From assembly GCF_004354015.1 (NCBI RefSeq), contig NZ_SMRU01000008.1, forward strand, positions 62,001-126,000: DNA of 64,000 nt. The letters are read 5' to 3'. Under the pieces are notes generated by a model. It was not told where the DNA came from and did no database searches. It saw only the letters and a list, made by a program, of their open reading frames with translations. Below are positions 18,120 through 28,135 of this stretch, piece by piece. Position numbers and translations under genes: made by a program. Numbering within the stretch: position 1 is the first letter of the stretch; each line of letters starts with the position of its first letter. The stretch comes from Arthrobacter terricola. GTDB lineage: Bacteria; Actinomycetota; Actinomycetes; Actinomycetales; Micrococcaceae.

Positions 18120-19836
18120 TACTTCTATCAATTGAACATGCACGGCGCATTCCTATCCGGTGGGTGTACAGCTGGACACTGACCATGGGAGCAACCACGC
18201 CACTCGATAGATAGGCTGCCGGCCGTCCAATTTCAGTCCATCGCACACGAGTCCGAGGAGCGACAGATCCTTTGGCGCTGCGTTCCGTGCTAATCGAGGG
18301 AGCTTCCGCGACGGTGCAGGTGTCCCAGGTTCGGTACTCTACCGCCGGGATAGACCAATGTACGCGAAAGGGCAGTTCCTCTATTCGATACTTAACTATC
18401 AATAATTTCCGTTGTTGCATGTTGACTGGAACTGCCAATTGGCCGGGCCATGTAATGTCAGTGATCTATTCAGGCCGGTGCATCGTGACTCATCCGAAAT
18501 TTTCTACCCCGAAATCCAGTTGTGAGAATCCGTAGCACCGCGACAAGCAGTGTGGTGCGAATAGGATGCGTGACCTAGTCCTCAAGGAGACCCTCCATCC
18601 TCTAATCCACACGGCGCTCTACTATTTGTTGCGGTTCGTCAGGAAGCAACACCCATAGACCTCGTGGGCGGAATTCCAATTGGGCGAAGCTGGGGACCGC
18701 CCCCCCTGTGAGAGAGCGGCGTTTGATGTCGCGATGCCATGCAGGGCGCCAATGAAGAGCTCACTAGAAGGAGAGAAGCAACTGCGTCTATGGCTGGGTC
18801 GTCGGCAAACCAAATGCGGTAACAAGAAGTGGATTATGGCAAAACACGAACCAAAGACTCGGTCCAGGGCCAAACGCAAACTTGCCATCACTAAAGAACT
18901 GCACCACCCAACAGAGCTTCCTGCTCTCGCCATTCAACCGAACGGCCCTGAGCGCTTTCACCTCCGTAGGCTCTTGACAGTGGCCGCAGAAGGCACTTCT
19001 ACAGAATCCTCGACCAGGACAGCTCTAGTCGGATAGCTCCGTACAAGTTCCGCCGGGATGGGAACGGCGAAGGCACCGGCGATGTCGGATGCCGGGAGAA
19101 AGTCCACGGGATACATCAACTGGCTACCACAAGATATCGCGGCGCACCCAGAAGACACTTCCGCACCGGCTCCGGTAATGCCTCGAGGCGCCTGCTTCTC
19201 AGTGCCCGATTCATGCTACAGCGCCATGCCAACCAACTCCGTCACGTCCGGCGACCCTCAGTGCCAGCGAGGACATTTCCGAGCAGCTTCCTTCGAATGC
19301 GATTGGGGCTAGTGCCACAAGTCATACAGGCAAGGAGTAAGCGGCATTGGTTCGGCGGCTCACTTTCGGGTAGCGCTGTGGAGTACCCGTCGCCACACAT
19401 TTGCCGGCGTCCACAGTCGGACGATCTGGCTAATGTTCAGCATGTAATAGGCGCGGCCTCACCAGGGGAATGCCTTCGCAGCACCCTTGCCTCCATTTGC
19501 TCGCGAGGAAAGCCTTTTAATGACCGGCAACCGCTGACGCCGAGCACAGGACTTCGTTCCAGGATGGGACACCCTAGGTCGAGTGCTACTCATAGTGAAC
19601 TGCAGGAGAGCTTAGGAGTCCGCCGACTACACCAAAGGATTCACTGCCGTGGCGTATCCCATTGCCGGCTCGTTCGCCAGCATACACAGGCGATCGAGTA
19701 CGGTCCGATAGCTTAGCGTGTCCACCCTTACTCACGCGAGCGTAATAGAGTGGCCGGATATGGCGACCACACCAAGCCTTGAATCGACTCCACCCCATAG
19801 GCATTACGGGCAAAACCAAGACGGCACTACGCGGGC

Positions 19837-19852
19837 TGTTTCACGTGAAACG
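19837..19852. promoter_or_regulatory. parS: parS site 4
   Basis: TGTTTCACGTGAAACG, about 140 bp before the first DnaA-box cluster. Confidence 0.93.
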
Positions 19853-19988
19853 CCCTCTCCTCGCTCACCACAGATCGTCTAGGAAAAGTTATGCCCGGTA
19901 AGAGCGTTAAAGAACAAGCCGATTCTGACCCTTTATTCCGAAGGCATCGTCGCACCCCGGACGCCTTATGAGGCACTTCACACAAACG

Positions 19989-20043
19989 TTATCCACTGGT
20001 GCGAAGAGAGTTATTCACAAGGTTATCCACAGCGATATCCACT
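19989..20043. other. DnaA-box cluster A inside the parS region
   Basis: TTATCCACT (19989), TTATTCACA (20011), TTATCCACA (20023) and ATATCCACT (20035) lie on the same strand within 55 bp. The module TTATCCACAGCGATATCCAC recurs 330 bp further on. Confidence 0.7.
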
Positions 20044-20231
20044 GGCAAAACTGAGGATAAGTTACCTCACTGGAGCTGCAAGCCCCACCGGCAATCTACA
20101 TGTACATGAACAGACCCGGCAGGCAGTCGCGGTGCCTAGCCTGCTGACAGCAGAGAGGTGCCTCAGTTGGCCAAATCTCGCGATATACCGCGCTAAATCG
20201 ACCAAATCCGGCCTCCGACCGCGGTTCTCCC

Positions 20232-20247
20232 GGTTTCACGTGAAACA
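20232..20247. promoter_or_regulatory. parS: parS site 5
   Basis: GGTTTCACGTGAAACA, lying between the two DnaA-box clusters. Confidence 0.92.
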
Positions 20248-20340
20248 CGGACACGGACTGTCTCAGTCGTCCGACTGCTGGAGTGCGGCCAATCTCTTGC
20301 GCCAAACCAGCCCCCGCACCGAGCGATGGAAGCCGCATCC

Positions 20341-20396
20341 TTATCAACAAAGTTATCCACAGCGATATCCACCGGTGGTCCCCAAGGTTATCCACA
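20341..20396. other. DnaA-box cluster B inside the parS region
   Basis: TTATCAACA (20341), TTATCCACA (20353), ATATCCACC (20365) and TTATCCACA (20388) all lie on the same strand. The second and third boxes reproduce the exact spacing and linker of cluster A. Confidence 0.7.
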
Positions 20397-21810
20397 GCTA
20401 GATCCAGCACTCTCTGCGATCCAGGATCGAGTAACACTTCCCTCTACCGCGCCTCCGAAGGGCCAAACAGATGCAGAGGCGAGTAACGCTGAGGTAGTTC
20501 AACTATCCATACGGTGTCGATTTGCCAGCATATCCTCACCACGCCTCGCTGATAGCGAGGCGCCATAGCGGTCATCCAATTCAGAGAAGGAACACGCAGA
20601 TGACGCCGCCGCGGCATAAGGATTTACGTTCTCGGGAGTAGAAGCGAAAACGCCTAAGCTCAATTTCGGATGGCAAGCCAGGTCAACAGATTGAGGAATA
20701 ATCAAACGCCCCATAGGGCACAGCTCCGGTCTGTTTGGCACGACTACAGGCCACTACCCACCAAGGGGGGATATCCAGACTGAGGAAGTAGAGCCTCATC
20801 AATGGCTCGAAAGGTAATTCCCGGGGAAGTCCGACCGGACGGCAGCGGAGGATTCCAGTGCGCCCCTGCCCATTGGTAACGAAAGAATCTGCGAACATTC
20901 CAGATGAGGGGACAATCGAGCACGTCTACGCCGCGGCGACGGCGGCGTAGCTAAAGGCCGTGACGAGTAGGGGAACCGTTTTGTCCTGGTTGCATAGCCA
21001 TGGTGCTTCACCCACCTCTGTGGATGCATGGGACTAGACCATCTGCACCCCAGCGATTCACGCCGAGACAGTCCTCCTAAGACAGCTAGAGAGTATGTCG
21101 TAGTAAGCGCTCAACGGGTGAACTTCACGCCGAGCCGGAGCACCTGCCGGACACCGTACATGTACACATCTACAGCTAAACACCAGCCCACTGCTGCAGA
21201 CAGACCGGGGCATAGGAAGCATCAGTCCAGCACGTACGAAAACTGGGGGACCAGTGGTTGGTCAGACTCCGTCGTTCTGGAGTCGAGAGGTCAGCGACTA
21301 AACTCGCATCAGCGTGTAGCAGGCAAGGCCGATCCGAACCTGTAGATCGCAATTTCACCTGGACAGGGCTTTCGAATAACTCCGACATCACTACGCTGTC
21401 CTGCGAAGCGCGCCAGCGTAGACAGCTCACTCTCCAATACGAGCGATGGCTAGAACATGGGCGAGGATGCTTCTCCGCTGGTAATTCACGGTCCAAGAAC
21501 AGTGTCACTTCACGCTACTAGCCGCCCGAAGGTGGACTTAGCTAAGGAACTAACCAGCATTTCGATCTCGAATCGGGCTCGTCACTCCACCATCTATCTG
21601 CAAGTTCACTCTCAGTCTTTTCGAGTAAACCACCTGGTACAGTTTACAAAGGACCCACTTGCACCCATCATCGAGAAAGTGGAGCCAAGGGCGAACACGA
21701 GCATGTGTCTACTGGGCTCATCATGCAGCGTAGCGGACAGCGGTCTCCACGGTCACGAACGAAGTGGTCATCTGCGGTACCACGCGCCTCGAACATGGAC
21801 AGACCCGTTC

Positions 21811-21826
21811 CGTTTCACGTGAAACA
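21811..21826. promoter_or_regulatory. parS: parS site 6
   Basis: CGTTTCACGTGAAACA, core intact. Confidence 0.92.
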
Positions 21827-21994
21827 CTCGCATCGGGGGCACGAGAAGACAGCTGCTTCATATGTAGGCACGAGCCATCTAGCCCCCACTCCGGGGTACT
21901 TCACACAGTCGTCCCGAAAATTCAGCCCTTGTCCTAAGGGGGCGAGCTAGCGATGGCTCACAGGCTTGGTTCATAGGCTGAATATCTGGCGTCT

Positions 21995-22010
21995 TGTTTC
22001 ACGTGAAACA
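21995..22010. promoter_or_regulatory. parS: parS site 7 (perfect consensus)
   Basis: TGTTTCACGTGAAACA, a perfect palindrome. Confidence 0.96.
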
Positions 22011-22345
22011 TTCCAACCAACCATCAGTAGCCCGGAATAGCTAGTTGCCTGATCCGAAGAGAAGAGCCTTGAGTACCGCCGGTGCCCAGACTGCAGCGTC
22101 AAGGTCAGAAGACTGCTACAACAATGCCGACATCCTTCCCTAGCGCAAACATTGAGAACCACTGGACTATCAACAAAAGCAACTGTTGCCCTGCGGACTC
22201 GTCCCGGGGGAACCAGCGAACATTCCACAATCGCGGCCAGCCTCACAGCCTTCTCCAGAACCACCGCAGCCGATCACTCACTCGGCTGTCCAACGTGGAC
22301 AGGGAAGTGGTGGATCACTGCCACACCAACCAGAGCGTGTCTCGT

Positions 22346-22361
22346 TGTTTCACGTGAAACG
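22346..22361. promoter_or_regulatory. parS: parS site 8
   Basis: TGTTTCACGTGAAACG, core intact. Confidence 0.93.
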
Positions 22362-22743
22362 TCGCCGGCCTGCACTGATGAACGAACGTCAACGAACGGT
22401 GAACGCCGCTCTGGCACTTCCTGGTTCCGTTCTTTCGACCGTAGCGGCCTAGCCGATCAGACCTCGCGGCCCCTAAGAACAACACCGCCCTTGAGTCTGC
22501 GAAGGCTTACCACCTCCGCAACAGAGTATGAACGGAGTCGCCCACGAATCGAAGAATGGAACCGCCAGCACGCACCACGATTCTATCGGCTCCTAGTTCC
22601 GGGATTCACTCGGAGAGCCCGATCCCATGTCCCATGGCTTGGCTTGAAACAAAGACACGGAAGTTACAGACCTTCCACACCGAACAATAGGAACCACCCA
22701 TGTCGACTGGAGCGACACCGAAATTGACGCCGATACCTATAGT

Positions 22744-22759
22744 CGTTTCACGTGAAACA
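22744..22759. promoter_or_regulatory. parS: parS site 9
   Basis: CGTTTCACGTGAAACA, the site nearest to parB in the array. Confidence 0.92.
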
Positions 22760-23393
22760 TAAGTGGACGGACCTATGCAAAAACCAGCGAGAGCGATTAC
22801 TTACCTGAAAAGCCCAGATGCTGAGTGGTGATGACGGTAATCGCTGTAGTCACAAGCCCATCCGTAAAGGGTGGCGCGCAGCCGGAAAGCGGCGAGGCTC
22901 AGAAAGGATAGCCTGTCGCTACGGGACATAAGGAATACAAAAACACTATGGAGGAGATAAGCCTTCACGGAGACCGCGCAAAGACACTCCCAGATCGCCA
23001 GCCTCAAAGTACCCTGTGTAATAGCTTTGCCGTCGGCTACTACCGGGGCAACCATCCCACTATCGCGAAGCACCAATTCATCAAAACCGCCCCGCTGTAA
23101 CTGACGGAAACCAGGAGTCCGAACGGTACCGGGAAATGCTAATTCAGGCCTAAAGCCAGTACGCCTGCGAACACCCAAGTGTCCACGCACCATGCGTCCC
23201 GCGAGAATTCGACCAATGCACCGAGCAGTCCGCTTACTGAACAATCCGTGGACACCGCGCTCAGCGCTCAATCCCTGGCAACCATGCACACGCCAAAGCT
23301 GGCAGCGGGACCTGAAACTTAGCCCGAACAGATAGACCCAATCCACCCCAACAAACTCCGTACCACAACAGGCGCACCCCATAACACGGACAA

Positions 23394-23433
23394 GCAAAAA
23401 GGGGTCTGCTCCCCATCAGGAAGCAGACCCCTT
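23394..23433 (-). terminator. Terminator of parAB
   Basis: The 10-bp stem GGGGTCTGCT/AGCAGACCCC (23401-23410 with 23422-23431) is followed on the minus strand by TTTTTG. It ends the leftward rpmH-to-parB block before the region without genes. Confidence 0.87.
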
Positions 23434-23452
23434 CAGAACCCGAAGCTCGAAC

Positions 23453-24709
23453 CTAACCCTCCGCGCCGGGGGACAGCACGCCCATGATCCGGTTCAAGTC
23501 TTCGACACTCGCGAACTCAATGCTGACCCGTCCCTTGCGTGCGCCCAAAGTGATCTTCACGTTGGTGTCCAAGCGATCCGAAAGCGAGGAAGCAAGGTAA
23601 TCCAAGCGCTCATGCCGTGCGTTGGGACGCGGAATGCTGTTCTTCTGCGGGGCGCCTGAATCCTGGTACAAGGCCACGGCTTCCTCGGTGGCACGAACAG
23701 ACATACCTTCAGCAACAATCTTCTGCGCGAGCCGTTCCATAGCAGCAGCGTCAGGAAGTGCGAGCAAAGCACGTGCATGGCCAGCCGAAAGTACGCTGGC
23801 TGCTACCCGGCGCTGAACGAGCGGAGGAAGCTTGAGCAAACGCAGGGTATTCGATACCTGCGGCCGCGATCGACCAATCCGATCGGCGAGCTGCTCATGG
23901 GTGGTACCGAAGTCCTCCAGAAGCTGCTGGTACGCAGCGGCCTCTTCCAAGGGATTCAGCTGGCTTCGGTGAAGGTTCTCAAGCAGGGCATCGCGCAGGA
24001 GGTCGTCATCATTGGTATCTCGGACGATCGCGGGGATCGTTTCGAGCCCGGCGGCCTGAACTGCCCTCCACCGGCGTTCACCCATGACCAGTTCGTAAGG
24101 TTCTCTACCCTCTTCGGTTGAAGTACGAACCACAATTGGCTGGAGAACGCCGATTTCCTTGACAGAGTGAACCAGCTCCGCCATGTCGTCCTCATCGAAG
24201 ACACTTCGAGGCTGCTTGCGGTTGGGGTGAATGTCGGTGACCGCAATTTCCGCGAAACGGGCGCCCGGAACCTCCACCAACTCAACTCCAGGCGTCTCCG
24301 TCTGGACCTCATCAGACACGGTATCGCTAGCCGCGGCGTCCACAGCGGCCGTCGGCGGAGTAACGGCCCCAGGTGTCAACGAACCGCTCGACTTAGAACC
24401 ATTCGACTTCGACGCAGTCTTCGTTCCAACCCGCTTGGACGCAACGACTTCCTGAGCATCCTCAGAAGGTGCCGTAGACGCAGGAGTCTTTTCCGCCGTC
24501 GTCGTTTTTGCGGAAGCGGCGCGCGAAGGTGCGCCAGTGATGATGTTGGTGCCCGATGCGTCGGGCACCTCTGTCGATTTTCGTGCCTCAGGGAAAAACA
24601 AGTCCACCGGTCGCGAGGGCGAAGCCACATTGCCAGATGCACCCGTCGAAGCGGAGCTGGGAATGAGAGCCCCAAGACCCCTACCCAGGCCTCGTCGCTT
24701 TTCACTCAT
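23453..24709 (-). CDS. parB: Chromosome partitioning protein ParB
   Basis: A 418-residue CTP-dependent DNA clamp that loads at parS and spreads to segregate origins. The N-terminal [13 protein letters not shown] contacts ParA. Residues ~20-140 are low-complexity. The ParB/Srx domain begins near 150 and includes the nucleotide-binding GERRWR (210-215). The helix-turn-helix [18 protein letters not shown] (272-289) reads parS. The ATG at 24709 has GGAGGG eight bases upstream; a longer frame to 24736 is not family-like. It follows parA in the same orientation. Confidence 0.96.
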   Translation of the reverse strand: MSEKRRGLGRGLGALIPSSASTGASGNVASPSRPVDLFFPEARKSTEVPDASGTNIITGAPSRAASAKTTTAEKTPASTAPSEDAQEVVASKRVGTKTASKSNGSKSSGSLTPGAVTPPTAAVDAAASDTVSDEVQTETPGVELVEVPGARFAEIAVTDIHPNRKQPRSVFDEDDMAELVHSVKEIGVLQPIVVRTSTEEGREPYELVMGERRWRAVQAAGLETIPAIVRDTNDDDLLRDALLENLHRSQLNPLEEAAAYQQLLEDFGTTHEQLADRIGRSRPQVSNTLRLLKLPPLVQRRVAASVLSAGHARALLALPDAAAMERLAQKIVAEGMSVRATEEAVALYQDSGAPQKNSIPRPNARHERLDYLASSLSDRLDTNVKITLGARKGRVSIEFASVEDLNRIMGVLSPGAEG

Positions 24710-24776
24710 GAGTATGTCCCTCCGATGGAATGGCAAGAGTCGAGTCCGCCAAGGATGTTGCAGTGATTCAGAAAGT

Positions 24777-25661
24777 CTAGCGTTCTGCGATTTCCGCAGC
24801 GGCTTCCATGTAGGACAACGCGCCGCTGGATGACGGGTCGTAAGTCATGACCGTCTGTTGATAGCTCGGAGCTTCGGAGATACGCACGGATCGCGGAACC
24901 ACGGCACTGAGGACTTGGTTGGGGAAATGGTGACGCACTTCAGATGCTACTTGCGCGGCCAGGTTGGTTCGGCCGTCGTACATCGTCAGCAAGATCGTGG
25001 AGACAACCAGCTCAGCGTTGAGGTGCTTCTGGATCATTTCGATGTTCTTCAGCAGCTGGCTGAGGCCTTCCAATGCGTAGTACTCGCACTGGATCGGGAT
25101 AAGTACCTCGCTCGCAGCGCAGAACGCATTGACCGTCAGCAGGCCGAGGCTCGGCGGGCAGTCGATGAAAATGAAGTCGAGCCGGCCTTCGCCGTTCTTC
25201 TCGCGTTCCTTCGCGTACACATCGATGGCACGGCGCAAACGCTGTTCGCGGGCGACCAAGGAAACCAGTTCGATCTCAGCGCCGGCAAGGTGGATGGTGG
25301 CTGGTGCGCAGATGAGGTTCGGGATGTCCGGGCAGGCTGCTACGACGTCGCCCAACGGAAGGTCGTTGATCAGGACGTCGTAGATGCTGTCTACGTCGGC
25401 GTGGTGCTCGATACCCAAGGCGGTGGAGGCATTGCCCTGCGGGTCGATGTCGATCACCAGAACGTTGAGTCCCGCCGACGCCAAGGCGGCCGCGATGTTC
25501 ACCGTGGTGGTGGTCTTTCCAACCCCACCCTTCTGGTTGGAAACAGTGAAGATCCGGGTCTTCTGGGGCTTGGGAAGCTCGCGGCCCACCAGGCGCTCAC
25601 GGCGCCGTGTTTCATTCGCGAGCTGACGGGCAATCGGGCTGGAATCGTCGATGGAGTCCAT
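24777..25661 (-). CDS. parA: Chromosome partitioning ATPase ParA
   Basis: A 294-residue Walker-type ATPase from the ATG at 25661, with deviant Walker A KGGVGKTT (44-51) and Walker B in [15 protein letters not shown]-bound ParA coats the nucleoid and pulls ParB-parS complexes. GGAAAG precedes this start. The frame is open to a TTG at 25838, with other ATGs at 25763, 25727 and 25688. The longer versions would translate the parS sequence as VSRE, as in mycobacterial ParA (NVSRETS), so the start is uncertain. parB follows 67 bp downstream. Confidence 0.95.
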   Translation of the reverse strand: MDSIDDSSPIARQLANETRRRERLVGRELPKPQKTRIFTVSNQKGGVGKTTTTVNIAAALASAGLNVLVIDIDPQGNASTALGIEHHADVDSIYDVLINDLPLGDVVAACPDIPNLICAPATIHLAGAEIELVSLVAREQRLRRAIDVYAKEREKNGEGRLDFIFIDCPPSLGLLTVNAFCAASEVLIPIQCEYYALEGLSQLLKNIEMIQKHLNAELVVSTILLTMYDGRTNLAAQVASEVRHHFPNQVLSAVVPRSVRISEAPSYQQTVMTYDPSSSGALSYMEAAAEIAER

Positions 25662-25685
25662 GACGTTATCGCTTTCCACGATCAA

Positions 25686-25701
25686 CATTTCACGTGAAAC
25701 G
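25686..25701. promoter_or_regulatory. parS: parS site 10, at the parA start
   Basis: CATTTCACGTGAAACG keeps the core TTTCACGTGAAA (25688-25699). It lies about 25 bp upstream of the preferred parA start, or inside the coding frame if an earlier start is used. It may also autoregulate parAB. Confidence 0.88.
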
Positions 25702-25917
25702 GCCGAGTTTGTAACCGAATTAGTGCGCATAAGCGCGGACTCGAATGACGCCGAGGGTGCAGCCATTGCCCGCGCAGACCCCAGGGAAATAAATGGCGGG
25801 ATCCGCTGCGTGGAGGTTTCGCTACTGCCCACTGTCAACTCTCACTCTCATTCGGCTCTAGCTGCCGTTCTCTAGCTTAACCGCTCGGCCGCGGACACGC
25901 GGGACACAGCGCCGAGG

Positions 25918-26568
25918 CTAAGCGATCTTCCCCTGCTTGTTGACGACAATACGCACCACTGTGGTAGGTTCCTCCAACAGTTCCTGCCCACACACGACAA
26001 CCGATGTTTCCACCCCGCCGAGCTTGCGAATGACCTTGGCTGCCTTCTCAATCTCCTCGGCCGCGCTGCGACCCTTGATGGCAACCACTTCGCCCTTGCC
26101 GTTGAGCAATGGAATGGTCAATCCTGCAAGCTTGGTCAGCGCAGAGACAGCACGCGCGGTCACGACGTCGGCGTTCACCATACCCACGGCCAGCTCGGCA
26201 CGCGTGCGCATGACTGTCACGTTGTCCAGGCCGAGATCGTCCACCACTTCCTGGAGCCAGATGACCCGGCGTTCGAGCGGCTCGATAAGCGTGAGCTCGA
26301 GGTCCGGGCGGGCGATCGCCAAGCACAGGCCCGGCAGTCCTGCCCCGGAGCCGACGTCGGCCACATGGCTCCCATGGGCGATGGCCGATTCGATGACAGC
26401 ACAGTTGAGGACGTGCCGGCTCCAGAGGCGCGGGATTTCGCGGGGACCGATCAAGCCACGCTCGGTCCCTGACGTCGCCAAGTGCTCGACATACCGCTGG
26501 GCAAGGTCCAAGCGGTCGCCGAATATCTTCTCTGCCGCCTGCAGTTCGGCTGGAGTGATGTCGACCAT
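25918..26568 (-). CDS. rsmG: 16S rRNA (guanine-N7) methyltransferase RsmG (GidB)
   Basis: A 216-residue SAM-dependent methyltransferase that modifies G527 (E. coli numbering) in the 530 loop of 16S rRNA. The SAM motif is ADVGSGAGLPGL near 90-101, preceded by RLWSRHVLNCAVI, a family signature. Loss of this enzyme gives low-level streptomycin resistance in relatives. It starts 6 bp after jag and precedes parA, the conserved order jag-rsmG-parA-parB. Confidence 0.96.
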   Translation of the reverse strand: MVDITPAELQAAEKIFGDRLDLAQRYVEHLATSGTERGLIGPREIPRLWSRHVLNCAVIESAIAHGSHVADVGSGAGLPGLCLAIARPDLELTLIEPLERRVIWLQEVVDDLGLDNVTVMRTRAELAVGMVNADVVTARAVSALTKLAGLTIPLLNGKGEVVAIKGRSAAEEIEKAAKVIRKLGGVETSVVVCGQELLEEPTTVVRIVVNKQGKIA

Positions 26569-26574
26569 GATCCG

Positions 26575-27147
26575 TTAGTCGGCCGAGACCACGATGTGAC
26601 GGCCAGCGCCCTCACCTTCGGACTCCGAAACGAAGCCCAAGTCCGCAACGGCGTCGTGCACGATCTTGCGCTCATACGCGCTCATCGGCTCGAGGGAAAC
26701 CGAAGCTCCGGTCTCCTTCACCTTTGCGACGGCGTCTTCAGCGATCTGCTGGAGGTCGCCCGCGCGCTCCTTTCGGTAGCCATTGATGTCCAGGACAAGC
26801 CGCGAGCGGTTCTCGGTGGCGGACAGGACGGACAGGCGGGCCAGTTCCTGAAGGGCTTCGAGGACTTCGCCGTCGCGCCCGACCAAGCTCTCAAGCCCTT
26901 CGGAATCGTCTTCGGCCGCGATGGAAATGTAGGTACGCCCGTTACGGATTTCGATGTCGATATCGCCATCGATGTCGGCAATGTCCAGCAGCTCTTCGAG
27001 GTAATCCGCGGCGACGTCGCCCTCTTCCTCGAGGCGGCTCACAGAGGAGCTCTTTGCGCCTGGTTGTTCCGCGGTGTGGACTTCAGCCGCGGCCACTTCC
27101 TCGGTGGCGCCAGCGGCCGTTGCCTCTTCAGTGCTTTCAACAGACAT
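26575..27147 (-). CDS. jag: Jag/KhpB family RNA-binding protein (KH + R3H)
   Basis: A 190-residue protein. The N-terminal ~40 residues are Ala/Glu-rich. A KH domain carries GRDGEVLEALQELARL near 90-105, and the R3H domain carries MSAYERKIVHDAVADLG near 155-171. In other bacteria KhpB binds small RNAs and influences cell elongation and division. Its ATG overlaps the yidC stop (TAATG), so translation is coupled to the membrane insertase. Confidence 0.93.
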   Translation of the reverse strand: MSVESTEEATAAGATEEVAAAEVHTAEQPGAKSSSVSRLEEEGDVAADYLEELLDIADIDGDIDIEIRNGRTYISIAAEDDSEGLESLVGRDGEVLEALQELARLSVLSATENRSRLVLDINGYRKERAGDLQQIAEDAVAKVKETGASVSLEPMSAYERKIVHDAVADLGFVSESEGEGAGRHIVVSAD

Positions 27148-28118
27148 TACTTCTTCTTCCTGTTCTTACGTTGTGGCTGAATGCGCTGGGTCTTGAGCTC
27201 GATGGCGGCGACCTCGCCGGCAACGTCCTCGTCCTTCTTGCCGCCCAGAAGCGGGAGGGAAGGCAGACCCTTCGCAGCGCGACGCTCTGCGAGTGCTTTC
27301 GCGGCCGGGGATCCCGGCGTCGGCATGCGGCGGATGACAAAGAACTGCTGGCCCATGGTCCACAAGTTGGTGGTGGTCCAGTAAATGAGGACACCAATCG
27401 GGAAGTTGATGCCACCCACGCCGAAGACCACCGGCAGTACGTAGAGCATCATCTTCTGCTGGCGCATGAACGGGCTGGCCATGGCTTCTTCGGACATGTT
27501 CTTCGCCATGATCTGCTTCTGCGTGATGAACTGCGAAGCGGTCATGGCGAGGATCATCACGATCGACAGGACCGAAACGACCACCTGGTCAGTGCCGGCG
27601 GGTCCGCCGTGGAGCAGCGATGCGGAAAGCGGAGCGCCGAAAATGCTGGATTCGTCGAACTGCACCACTTGTTCGTGGCTCAACGCTCCGATGCCCTGGC
27701 CCGCCTGGCGTGCCTGGGTGATACCGGAAAGCACCTGGAACAGGGCGAAGAAGAACGGCATCTGGATCAGCATGGGCAAGCACGCGGAGAACGGGTTGGT
27801 GCCGTGCTTCTTGTACAGGGCCATCTGCTCCTGGGCCATGGCCTGGCGAGAGAGCTGGTCCGTTTTGCCCTTGTACTTCTGCTGCATCTTCTTCAGGTCG
27901 GGCTGAAGCAACTGCATGCCTCGCTGCGCCTTGATCTGCTTGACGAACACAGGAATCAGGGCGGCGCGGATCACCAACACCAAACCAATGATGGACAGCG
28001 TCCAGGTCCAACCGTTCTCCGGAGGCAGGCCAATGAAGCTCAGGCCGTCGTGGAACCCCAGCATGATGGCCGATACTAGCCACTTGAACGGGGCCAGAAT
28101 TGTTCCAAAGATGTCCAT
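27147..28118 (-). CDS. yidC: Membrane protein insertase YidC
   Basis: A 323-residue Oxa1/YidC insertase with five hydrophobic segments and no large periplasmic domain, the Gram-positive form. The cytoplasmic coiled region QIKAQRGMQLLQPDLKKMQQ and the segment ACLPMLIQMPFFFALFQVL carry the family signature. The C-terminus is Lys/Arg-rich (KNRKKK), which contacts ribosomes in homologues. It lies between yidD and jag in the conserved rpmH-rnpA-yidD-yidC-jag block. Confidence 0.95.
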   Translation of the reverse strand: MDIFGTILAPFKWLVSAIMLGFHDGLSFIGLPPENGWTWTLSIIGLVLVIRAALIPVFVKQIKAQRGMQLLQPDLKKMQQKYKGKTDQLSRQAMAQEQMALYKKHGTNPFSACLPMLIQMPFFFALFQVLSGITQARQAGQGIGALSHEQVVQFDESSIFGAPLSASLLHGGPAGTDQVVVSVLSIVMILAMTASQFITQKQIMAKNMSEEAMASPFMRQQKMMLYVLPVVFGVGGINFPIGVLIYWTTTNLWTMGQQFFVIRRMPTPGSPAAKALAERRAAKGLPSLPLLGGKKDEDVAGEVAAIELKTQRIQPQRKNRKKK

Positions 28119-28135
28119 ACGTATTCCCTATTTCC

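Larger units (their letters stand above)
16981..23393. other. 6.4 kb region without recognisable genes: parS array and DnaA-box clusters
   Basis: No frame here reads like a protein: short frames are scattered over all six frames, lack family motifs, and many contain VSRET or FHVKH only because they translate parS. Base composition looks less GC-rich than the flanking genes and CTAG is frequent. Supported contents are nine parS sites, DnaA boxes near 20.0 and 20.35 kb, and a hairpin-repeat patch near 18.0 kb. In other actinobacteria genes such as cwlM occupy the trxA-parB interval; no trace was recognised here. The region is probably a centromere-like landing zone for ParB. Confidence 0.75.

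Noticed and set aside
17723..18214. 163-codon rightward frame across parS site 3 and the hairpin repeats
   Set aside because: Contains VSRET only as translated parS, and the rest is low in typical codon bias. No motif.
20022..20400. Main oriC at the 20 kb DnaA-box clusters
   Set aside because: Only eight boxes, no clear AT-rich unwinding stretch, and gene orientation diverges at dnaA, so oriC at 31.0-31.3 kb is preferred.
22801..23397. Leftward 198-codon frame, the longest in the gene-poor region
   Set aside because: The translation is rich in Trp, Cys and Arg without hydrophobic pattern or motif, lacks a clear ribosome site, and runs into the parB terminator. Treated as chance.
16881..23452. 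cwlM or other usual trxA-parB genes hidden by frameshift
   Set aside because: Looked for amidase or acetyltransferase motifs in all frames and saw none; decay beyond recognition remains possible and would need a translated profile search.
23777..24121. Rightward frames antisense to parB and parA
   Set aside because: Shadows of the two partition genes without domain support.
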